NCBI RefSeq assembly: GCF_018860545.1
Contig: NZ_JAHKPN010000046.1
Location: forward strand, 1 to 64,000
DNA from: Winogradskyella psychrotolerans
GTDB lineage: Bacteria; Bacteroidota; Bacteroidia; Flavobacteriales; Flavobacteriaceae
Length of the DNA stretch: 64,000 bases
Direction: 5' to 3'
Shown: positions 43,426-50,465 of the stretch, piece after piece
How the letters are laid out: the number at the start of each line of letters is the position of its first letter
Position numbering within the stretch: the stretch's first letter is position 1
Program-made: the position numbers and the translations under genes
The notes under the pieces: generated by a model
The model's database searches: none
What the model was told of the DNA's origin: nothing
What the model saw: only the letters and a program-made list of their open reading frames with translations

Positions 43426-45000
43426 TTATTTTAAATAAGTGACAGCGGAAATTAGTCCGTTTTCGATTTCGTAAATAGCAACAGTATATTCAGTTGTGTC
43501 GTTCTTGGTTGTTTTTATTTTATCAATAACCTTATTACCAATGATTATTCTGTGTACGATTTCGGCATATAAATTTGGTGTCGTTTCTAAAAGTGCGATG
43601 TACTGATCTCGTAATGCTGTTCTGCCGTCAATGGATAGCTCGTTAGGGAAGTCATATACCTTTACATCTGTTGCGTAGGTTCTACCATAGGCCTTAATAT
43701 CTTTTTCATTAAACATTTCAATTTGCTCATTTATTAAGGCTTCTTGTTTCTTTTTTAATTTAGAATTCGCAATAACAGTCATCGTTGTAATTTCGTTATC
43801 CTTGGTTTCATAAATAGTGACTTGTCGTTTCGTTGCATTATTCAAAGTGACCAATTCTTCATCTATCACAATATTTTTTAAAGTAATTCTACTGACTACT
43901 TTGATATTTGATTTTTCATTATTTTCAAAAAAAGATTCATAATGTTCTTCAAGTTTATCTCTTCCGTAATACAAGATGTTAGCTGGAAACGCTTTCACAA
44001 TAACATTGACATTAAACGCATTTGTAAAAGCCATTACATCTCTAGTATTGAAAGGTTCAATATGTCTGTCAACAATTTGTGCGGCTTGGTCCTCAATTAA
44101 TTTGAGATTGGGATCCATAAGGCTTGAAGCATTATAATTTTCTGCCACATCTCCAGCAATTAATAATTTTGAATCTGTTGCGTTAATAGCTAAGCGCGTT
44201 ATGTTTTTAATGCCGTCCTCAGATAAATCTCTAACTTTCTTCCAATTATTATCCTTTTGGAGTGTTAATTTGTAAAGTACACTCCCTTTGCCAGATAGTA
44301 GATTCTTATTATTTAGCCAACAGATATCTTCGACGCCTTTTATTGTGTTAGCAATAAGCTTTGTAGCTCCGGTTAATGGATTAAGTGATCTAATCTGCCA
44401 CACTTTAGCATTTGATTTTGAAATATAACTAACGAGGTTAGAATTTGGTATTTTATGAAAAGAACGTCCCACATTAGACGCCAATTTTTTATTCGTCTCA
44501 TTTTTAATATCGTGAACATATAAATTTAAGGCGTCTCCTTCAATTACGGCAGAGACGATTGTGTTTTCGTCAAACCAAGTATAGTAGGCAACAACTAATT
44601 CTTTTATAAGTTCAGTGGATTCTCCATTGCTTAAATCGTATGCATATAAGCGTTGTTTACCATCGCTATCTAAGCGTACTGCCGAGATGCTATTTTTATT
44701 CGGGATTTTTAAAGGGGTGTATTCTCCTCCTTCAGTGGAATTGATCCAAGTTTTAATGAAATTTGATATGTCGTAGGTTGCAATATCGGTTTGATTATGT
44801 CTTGTTGAAGCAAATACGATAGTATTTCCATGTACAAATGCTGGTTGATTATCATAGCCAGGATTGTTGGAAATGTTCTTACCATCGCGGATTTCAATCT
44901 TTGAATTATTGGTGTTGACATCAAAAAGGAAGATTTCTGTATTCGCTTGTGCAAAATTTAATAGAGGTAGTAAAATTATGATAATCAGTATGTAACGCAT
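43426..45000 (-). CDS. Exported propeller protein with tandem NTF2/SnoaL-like domains
   Basis: 524 residues with a signal peptide (LIIIILLPLLNFA-Q). Residues about 20-300 are a TolB/PD40-like propeller (YDNQPAFVHGNTIVFASTRHNQTDIATYD, KLLIAGDVAENYNA). They are followed by two SnoaL-like cone domains: DRHIEPFNTRDVMAFTNAFNVNVIVKAFP (about 328-425) and LINEQIEMFNEKDIKAYGRTYATDVKVYDFP (about 420-524). SnoaL domains bind small hydrophobic ligands or act as isomerases; no catalytic residue is obvious. The combination with a propeller is uncommon. It is divergent from the blaI-like gene, with an 83 bp gap. Confidence 0.75.
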   Translation of the reverse strand: MRYILIIIILLPLLNFAQANTEIFLFDVNTNNSKIEIRDGKNISNNPGYDNQPAFVHGNTIVFASTRHNQTDIATYDISNFIKTWINSTEGGEYTPLKIPNKNSISAVRLDSDGKQRLYAYDLSNGESTELIKELVVAYYTWFDENTIVSAVIEGDALNLYVHDIKNETNKKLASNVGRSFHKIPNSNLVSYISKSNAKVWQIRSLNPLTGATKLIANTIKGVEDICWLNNKNLLSGKGSVLYKLTLQKDNNWKKVRDLSEDGIKNITRLAINATDSKLLIAGDVAENYNASSLMDPNLKLIEDQAAQIVDRHIEPFNTRDVMAFTNAFNVNVIVKAFPANILYYGRDKLEEHYESFFENNEKSNIKVVSRITLKNIVIDEELVTLNNATKRQVTIYETKDNEITTMTVIANSKLKKKQEALINEQIEMFNEKDIKAYGRTYATDVKVYDFPNELSIDGRTALRDQYIALLETTPNLYAEIVHRIIIGNKVIDKIKTTKNDTTEYTVAIYEIENGLISAVTYLK

Positions 45001-45059
45001 GGTAATTTGTTTTTTTAAAGATAGAAATTTTATAATTCATTTGCATATTAATTTTTTGT

Positions 45060-45075
45060 TACTACATTTGTAGTA
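45060..45075 (+). promoter_or_regulatory. BlaI/MecI-type operator overlapping the promoter
   Basis: TACTACA-TT-TGTAGTA, a perfect palindrome identical in form to the BlaI/MecI operator TACTACAnnTGTAGTA. A -7 element TACATTTG (45063-45070) lies inside it, so repressor binding would directly block RNA polymerase at the blaI-like promoter. Confidence 0.85.
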
Positions 45076-45083
45076 TTAAAACT

Positions 45084-45476
45084 GTGTTTGTGGATATAAA
45101 ACAATTGAATAAGTCTGAGCTTCAAATTATGAAGTATTTATGGATGCTTGAAAAAGGATTTATGAAAGACATTGTAGAAAAGTTTCCTGAACCAAGACCA
45201 GCATACACCACGATTTCAACATTGTTAAAACGAATGGTTGATAAGGAGTATATAGGTTTTGAACGTTTAGGTAGAGATAAACAATATTTTCCGATTCTAA
45301 AGAAAAATGATTATTTCTCGAAGCAGGTGAATGGCATGATTCAACATTTTTTTAATGATTCTAAAGCGCAATTCGCTTCGTTTTTTACAAAAAATGCTGA
45401 TTTGTCCATGCAAGAATTGGAAGAACTTCAGGTATTGCTAAAGCAGAAAATGGATCAAAAGAAAGCCAATGATTAG
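45084..45476 (+). CDS. BlaI/MecI-family transcriptional repressor
   Basis: 130 residues. Winged-helix protein with LNKSELQIMKYLWMLEKGFMKDIVEKF and AYTTISTLLKRMVDKEYIGFE, the family signature, and a C-terminal dimerisation helix with the site region that the partner protease would cut. Start is GTG at 45084 or, equally possible, GTG at 45090 (giving MDIKQLNKSE); no ATG is available. It should bind the TACTACA palindrome just upstream and repress itself and the overlapping M56 gene (8 bp overlap). In classical systems such a repressor is cleaved after the M56 sensor perceives cell-wall damage. Confidence 0.92.
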   Translation: MFVDIKQLNKSELQIMKYLWMLEKGFMKDIVEKFPEPRPAYTTISTLLKRMVDKEYIGFERLGRDKQYFPILKKNDYFSKQVNGMIQHFFNDSKAQFASFFTKNADLSMQELEELQVLLKQKMDQKKAND

Positions 45477-46908
45477 TTATTTTATCTATACCATGATTAG
45501 TTTGGGCTGTTCTTATGCGGTTTATGTTTTATTACTTAGAAGGCAAAAAACCTTTCAGTTTAATCGGTTTTTTCTTTTAAGTGCTTTGGTATTGTGTTTA
45601 GCAGCTCCGTTTATAGAATTTGAACTGTTTAAAGCTGTTCCTAGTATTACTCAAATTCCATTAGAAAATTTCACCAAAACAGACATCTTAATAGATACAG
45701 TAGAGAGTATTGAAATAGGTGAGGAGGTAACCGTTACCTCTAATCGTACTCATCCGATTACAATCATTTATATCACAATTTCTCTTTTGTTATTCGTCCG
45801 GTTTTTAAAGAATCTATTTCAACTATATAGGCTTACTAGAGCTAATTTTGAAACCATTGGTAAACTTAAAGTCATAAAGACTTCAGATTCAGATATGGTG
45901 GCTAGTTTTTTTAATTATATGTTTTTGCCTAGTCATCATAATTTACCAGAAGATGACGTTAACAGTATTGTAGCTCACGAAACCGTGCACAGTAAAGAAT
46001 TGCATACTTTAGACATTATACTCTTAGAATTTTTGAGTTGTGTGTTTTGGTTGAATCCGTTTATATGGTTATACAAAAAAGCAATTTTACAGAATCATGA
46101 GTTTATCGCTGATGAAAAGTCAGTGTCATCTGGTATTGATATCGAAAATTATTCAAATACCATCATTAATTTAGGACAAAAGGACTACCGCGTTCCTCTT
46201 ACTAGCGGATTTAATTTCATTCAAATCAAAAATCGAATTATTATGTTACATCAATCAAAATCGTCAGTATTAAATCGTACTTTAAAAATTACCTCAGTCA
46301 TTTTTCTATTTTCAGGTATTTTTGCACTTAGCTCTTGCAAAGATTTAGATGATACATTATCTACTGAGCCATTAGTGGTTGTTATAGACGCAGGACATGG
46401 AGGAAAAGATTCAGGACATTTTAGCGAACATGAAGTCGAAAAGACAATTATTCTTCAGATTACAAATTTATTAGCCTCTCTTAGCAATGACAAGGTTGAA
46501 ATTGTATTAACTCGGAATAATGATAAGTTTGTGGAGTTAAGTGAGCGAGCAGATTTTATAAACAATATACAACCAAACTTGTTTTTAAGTTTACATTGTA
46601 ATGCGCATAGTGATGCATCTATCAGCGGAACAGAAGCTTATTTCAATCCTAAACTTCAGGATGCTGAAACTAGCCTTAAATATGCCGATGTTTTAATTAA
46701 GCATCAACTAGATAATTTTGCAAGTAGAGGCGTAAAAGAAGCATCAGGATTTTATCTTTTAAAGAATACAACAGTTCCTGGGGTATATCTAGAGTTAGGT
46801 TTTCTTACCAATGAAAGAGATAGAGTAGTGCTTACCGATAAAAGAGAACAACTCAAAATTGCAAAATCTATATACGAAGGGTTATTAGAAATAAGAAATA
46901 GTAAATAA
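45469..46908 (+). CDS. M56 (BlaR1-like) membrane protease fused to N-acetylmuramoyl-L-alanine amidase
   Basis: 479 residues. Transmembrane helices at about 3-22, 34-50, 97-112 and 275-290 frame a cytoplasmic M56 metalloprotease with HETVH (170-174) and NHEFIADE. After the last helix the extracytoplasmic C-terminus (about 302-475) is an Amidase_3 domain, not the penicillin-sensor domain of BlaR1. Its zinc ligands His310 (DAGHGG), Glu324 and His376 (SLHCNAH) and catalytic Glu442 (LELGFL) are all present, so it should hydrolyse the peptidoglycan amide bond. It overlaps the blaI-like gene. Sensor and wall enzyme in one chain suggests a wall-damage response module. A terminator follows. Confidence 0.88.
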   Translation: MISYFIYTMISLGCSYAVYVLLLRRQKTFQFNRFFLLSALVLCLAAPFIEFELFKAVPSITQIPLENFTKTDILIDTVESIEIGEEVTVTSNRTHPITIIYITISLLLFVRFLKNLFQLYRLTRANFETIGKLKVIKTSDSDMVASFFNYMFLPSHHNLPEDDVNSIVAHETVHSKELHTLDIILLEFLSCVFWLNPFIWLYKKAILQNHEFIADEKSVSSGIDIENYSNTIINLGQKDYRVPLTSGFNFIQIKNRIIMLHQSKSSVLNRTLKITSVIFLFSGIFALSSCKDLDDTLSTEPLVVVIDAGHGGKDSGHFSEHEVEKTIILQITNLLASLSNDKVEIVLTRNNDKFVELSERADFINNIQPNLFLSLHCNAHSDASISGTEAYFNPKLQDAETSLKYADVLIKHQLDNFASRGVKEASGFYLLKNTTVPGVYLELGFLTNERDRVVLTDKREQLKIAKSIYEGLLEIRNSK

Positions 46909-46911
46909 TAT

Positions 46912-46960
46912 AAAAAAGCCAATTCAACCCAAATCATGACAGGGAAGAATTGGCTTTTAA
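46912..46960. terminator. Bidirectional terminator
   Basis: AAAAGCCAATTC (46914-46925) and GAATTGGCTTTT (46947-46958), perfect twelve-base arms around 21 bp. A on the left and T on the right let it serve both the M56 gene and the convergent acyl-CoA dehydrogenase gene. Confidence 0.85.
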
Positions 46961-46980
46961 CCATTCAACTTAACTAAATT

Positions 46981-48789
46981 TTAAAAGCAATATTTGTTTT
47001 CTGCTTTTACTTTTTCAGCGATTTCAATACGTAAATCTACGATATCAGGATAGTTTTGATACTTTGTGAAACGTTTAAGACCCATGAGCATCATACGTTG
47101 TTCATCGCCTTCAGCAAAAGAAATAATACTTTCTTTTCCTTTTTCTTCAACGATATCGACTGCGTGATATAAATATAATTTCGCCATGGCAATTTGTGCA
47201 GATTGTTCTGCTTCACTAGTACGTTTTACATTTTTCTCTGTTCTTAAAATTGCAGATTCTGCCATGTAAATTTCAATTAAAATATCTGCAGCAGCAATTA
47301 ATAGCTGTTGGTGTTCTTCAAGCTGAGGTCCAAATTTTTGAACGGCTCCACCGGCAACCATTAAGAATGTTTTCTTTAACTTCTTAATCATTTCTTTCTC
47401 TTCAGAAAATAATTCAGAATAATCTGGAGTTTCAAACGAAGGAATACCCATTAATTCTTCTTGTACTTTTTGTGCAGGACCTAACAAATCTACGTGACCT
47501 TTCATTGCCTTTTTAACAAGCATACCAACGGTTAACATTCTGTTGATTTCGTTTGTTCCTTCATAAATACGCGCAATACGTGCATCTCTCCAAGCGGCTT
47601 CCATTGGTGTTTCTTCAGAGAATCCCATACCACCAAAAATTTGAATACCTTCATCGGCACAGTTTTGTACATCTTCGGAAACTGCAACTTTTAAAATAGA
47701 ACATTCAATAGCATATTCTTCTACACCTTTGAGCTCTGCTTCTTGGTGTGTATTCCCTCCATCAACTCGTAAAGCAATTCTATCTTCAATGTTTTTAGCA
47801 GCTCTGTAAGTTGCCGATTCACCAGCATAGGCACTCGCAGCCATTTCCGCTAACTTTGTTTTTATGGCACCAAAGTCGGCAATAGGGGTTTTAAATTGTT
47901 TACGCTCCGTAGCATAATTTACAGCTGTCGTTAAAATTCTTCGTTGCGAATCTAAACAAGCAGCAGCTAGTTTTATACGACCAACATTTAAGGCATTCAT
48001 GGCTATTTTAAAGCCTTCACCACGGCCAGCTAACATATTTTCAACAGGGACAACCGTGTCATTAAAAAATACCTGACGTGTAGAAGACGCACGAATACCT
48101 AATTTATGCTCTTCCTCACCTAGCGTGATGCCATTCGGGTTTTCACCATCGTACTCAACAATGAAGCCTGTAATATTTTTGTCATCTTCAATACGCGCAA
48201 ACACAATCATCAAACTACAAAAACCTGCATTTGAAATCCACATTTTTTGACCGTTGATTTTATATGATTTACCATCCTCAGAAAGTTGAGCCGTAGTTTT
48301 ACCAGAATTAGCATCCGATCCCGCACCTGGTTCTGTTAAACAATAGGCACCAAACCACTCACCAGTAGCTAATTTAGGAACGTATTTTTGCTTTTGTTCT
48401 TCTGTACCATACAGCGTAATGGGCATCGTACCAATTCCGGTGTGAGCACCAAACGCTGTACTAAATGATCCTGTACCAGAAGAAATATAATCACAAGTTA
48501 ATACGGTTGAAACGAAGCCCATTCCTAAACCTTCATAAGCTTCTGGAACTGCGACGCCTAAAAATCCCATTTCACCAGCTTTACGCATCACCTCTTCGGT
48601 TAACGCATAATCTTTAGCTTCAAAACGTGCTTTATGAGCAATAATTTCACGTTCGTTGAATTCCATTACGGATTCTTTCATCATGTTTTGCTCTTCTGAA
48701 AAATCTTCAGGAGTGAAAATGTCTTGGCTATCTGTTTCCTTTACCAGGAATTGTCCGCCTCTTAATAAATCTTTTTCTTCTGTTGCCAT
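46981..48789 (-). CDS. Acyl-CoA dehydrogenase
   Basis: 602 residues, FAD enzyme for the first step of fatty-acid beta-oxidation. Visible motifs are WFGAYCLTEPGAGSDANSG in two parts (substrate/FAD-binding signature), KMWISNAGF, the QIFGGMGFSEETPMEAAWRDARIARIYEGTNEI stretch with the catalytic Glu in YEGTNEI, and a C-terminal helical extension of about 150 residues typical of the long very-long-chain-type enzymes in Bacteroidota. It belongs to the minus-strand group MarR, FadB-like, thiolase and this gene, though a broken gene lies between it and the thiolase. Confidence 0.94.
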   Translation of the reverse strand: MATEEKDLLRGGQFLVKETDSQDIFTPEDFSEEQNMMKESVMEFNEREIIAHKARFEAKDYALTEEVMRKAGEMGFLGVAVPEAYEGLGMGFVSTVLTCDYISSGTGSFSTAFGAHTGIGTMPITLYGTEEQKQKYVPKLATGEWFGAYCLTEPGAGSDANSGKTTAQLSEDGKSYKINGQKMWISNAGFCSLMIVFARIEDDKNITGFIVEYDGENPNGITLGEEEHKLGIRASSTRQVFFNDTVVPVENMLAGRGEGFKIAMNALNVGRIKLAAACLDSQRRILTTAVNYATERKQFKTPIADFGAIKTKLAEMAASAYAGESATYRAAKNIEDRIALRVDGGNTHQEAELKGVEEYAIECSILKVAVSEDVQNCADEGIQIFGGMGFSEETPMEAAWRDARIARIYEGTNEINRMLTVGMLVKKAMKGHVDLLGPAQKVQEELMGIPSFETPDYSELFSEEKEMIKKLKKTFLMVAGGAVQKFGPQLEEHQQLLIAAADILIEIYMAESAILRTEKNVKRTSEAEQSAQIAMAKLYLYHAVDIVEEKGKESIISFAEGDEQRMMLMGLKRFTKYQNYPDIVDLRIEIAEKVKAENKYCF

Positions 48790-48832
48790 GTTGTTTTTTA
48801 GTTTAAAGAAGATAGAAAAGAGAGAATAGACT

Positions 48833-49161
48833 CTAACCGAGACTATTTTGAAATCCCATTGTCATTCTTTGGAATTCTTCTGATTTATCTTCAAGTATTT
48901 TTAATGTTTCGTTGTTTATATATTGTCTATGTTTTGCTACTAATATTTGTGTGCCCAATTCGAAAGAAGAGCCTAAAGCAATGTCCAGAAAATGTCTAAA
49001 TGACTTATCTGTTCTTGAAGAGCCTTCCGCAATATTACTTGGCATTGAAACTGAACATCTACTTATTTGTGAACTAACAAATCTGAAATATCATTTGTAA
49101 TCTCTAAACTGAGTTTCCAAATTTTTAAATTCTTATAATTATGTCTTAGCCTAGCACACAT
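48833..49161 (-). pseudogene. Broken four-helix-bundle (S23/IVS-type) gene
   Basis: From the ATG at 49161 one frame reads YKNLKIWKLSLEITNDISDLL then stops after VHK. A second frame resumes SSQISRCSVSMPSNIAEGSSRTDKSFRHFLDIALGSSFELGTQI in pieces and runs to 48833. Family members (TIGR02436, about 115-120 residues) join these as ...L...FP..E.YGLTSQI.R..VS.PSNIAEG. The roughly ten-residue FP...YGL segment is missing and the frame has shifted, so the gene is inactivated by a small deletion. Related genes sit in 23S rRNA intervening sequences or in loose intergenic positions. Here it splits the beta-oxidation genes. Confidence 0.75.
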
Positions 49162-49193
49162 GAGTCTTTTTTCTATTCTCTTTTATCTTCTTT

Positions 49194-50387
49194 CTACGAA
49201 AGGAACTCAAATATCCCACAAGCCCCTTGACCAGTACCAACACACATAGTAACTGCTCCATACTTACCTTTCATGTCTTGCTTACGCATTTCGTCAAATA
49301 ATTGTACAGATAGTTTTGCTCCTGTACATCCTAATGGATGACCAAGTGCAATGGCTCCACCATTGACGTTAATAATATCTGGATTAAGGTTTAATTCTCT
49401 AATGACAGCTAAAGATTGCGAAGCAAAGGCTTCATTTAATTCAATTAACGCTAAATCGTCTTGTTTTAAACCGGCTTGTTTTAAGGCTTTTGGAATTGCT
49501 TTAACCGGTCCGATTCCCATGATACGCGGTTCCACACCTGCAGCAGCATAGTTGACCATTCTTGCGATTGGTTCTAAGCCTAATTCTTTTACCATGTCTT
49601 CACTCATGACCATAACAAAAGCAGCACCATCACTCATTTGTGACGAGTTACCCGCCGTAACACTTCCACCAGCTGCAAATACGGCTCTAAGTTTTGCTAA
49701 AGCTTCTTTACTGGTTCCTGCACGAGGTCCTTCATCTTTAGTTACGGTGTATGATTTTGTTGCTTTTTTACCGTTAGCATCAATATAAGTTTGTTCAACT
49801 TCAATTGGTACTATTTGATCTTGAAAACGATCTTCGGCTTGCGCTCTTAAGGCTTTCATATGTGAATTGTAGGCAAACTCATCTTGATCTTCACGAGATA
49901 CATTGAATTGTTTTGCAACAGCTTCTGCTGTATTTCCCATACCCCAATAATAATCTTCGTGACCTGCTTTTACAATGGCGTCATAATTTAATTCTGGTTT
50001 AAATCCAGTCATTGGAACGCTACTCATGCTTTCTGCTCCACCAGCAATAATACAATCTGCCATTCCGGCTTGTATTTTAGCCGTGGCCATGCCAATGGTT
50101 TCGACTCCAGAAGAGCAAAAACGATTAACGGTTACTCCAGGAACATCGACAATATCTAATCCCATTAAAGAGATTAAACGTGCCATATTTAATCCTTGTG
50201 AACCTTCAGGCATAGCGTTACCAACAATCACATCGTCAATACGCTTTGGGTCTAAATTAGGCAATTCCTTCATCATATATTTGATGGTTTCTGCTGCCAA
50301 TTCATCTGTTCTTTTAAAACGGAACACGCCTTTTGGTGCTTTACCAACTGCGGTTCTGTATGCTTTTACTATATATGCTGTTTTCAT
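49194..50387 (-). CDS. fadA: Acetyl-CoA C-acyltransferase (thiolase)
   Basis: 397 residues, normal thiolase length. Catalytic Cys lies in VNRFCSSGVETIGMA; the acid-base pair is His in GGAIALGHPLGCTGAK and Cys in TMCVGTGQGACGIFE. NEAFASQSLAV is the third family motif. It catalyses the last step of beta-oxidation, cleaving 3-ketoacyl-CoA with CoA. It lies 78 bp downstream of the FadB-like gene on the same strand, with a hairpin in the gap, and together they form the multifunctional beta-oxidation pair. The symbol follows the functional role. Confidence 0.94.
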   Translation of the reverse strand: MKTAYIVKAYRTAVGKAPKGVFRFKRTDELAAETIKYMMKELPNLDPKRIDDVIVGNAMPEGSQGLNMARLISLMGLDIVDVPGVTVNRFCSSGVETIGMATAKIQAGMADCIIAGGAESMSSVPMTGFKPELNYDAIVKAGHEDYYWGMGNTAEAVAKQFNVSREDQDEFAYNSHMKALRAQAEDRFQDQIVPIEVEQTYIDANGKKATKSYTVTKDEGPRAGTSKEALAKLRAVFAAGGSVTAGNSSQMSDGAAFVMVMSEDMVKELGLEPIARMVNYAAAGVEPRIMGIGPVKAIPKALKQAGLKQDDLALIELNEAFASQSLAVIRELNLNPDIINVNGGAIALGHPLGCTGAKLSVQLFDEMRKQDMKGKYGAVTMCVGTGQGACGIFEFLS

Positions 50388-50426
50388 AATTTTAGATTTT
50401 TAGATAATTAGATTTTTGAATATTTT

Positions 50427-50450
50427 AGATTTCTAAGCGTCTAGAAATCT
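50427..50450 (-). other. Intercistronic hairpin between fadB-like and thiolase genes
   Basis: AGATTTCTA and TAGAAATCT, perfect nine-base arms around a six-base loop, flanked by short TAGATTTTT direct repeats. No T run follows on the minus strand, so it is more likely an mRNA-processing or stability element than a terminator. Confidence 0.5.
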
Positions 50451-50465
50451 GAGAATCTAAGTTGT

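Noticed and set aside
45084..46908. A bla/mec beta-lactam resistance operon
   Set aside because: The repressor and M56 domain fit, but the sensor is an amidase domain and no beta-lactamase or PBP2a gene is adjacent.
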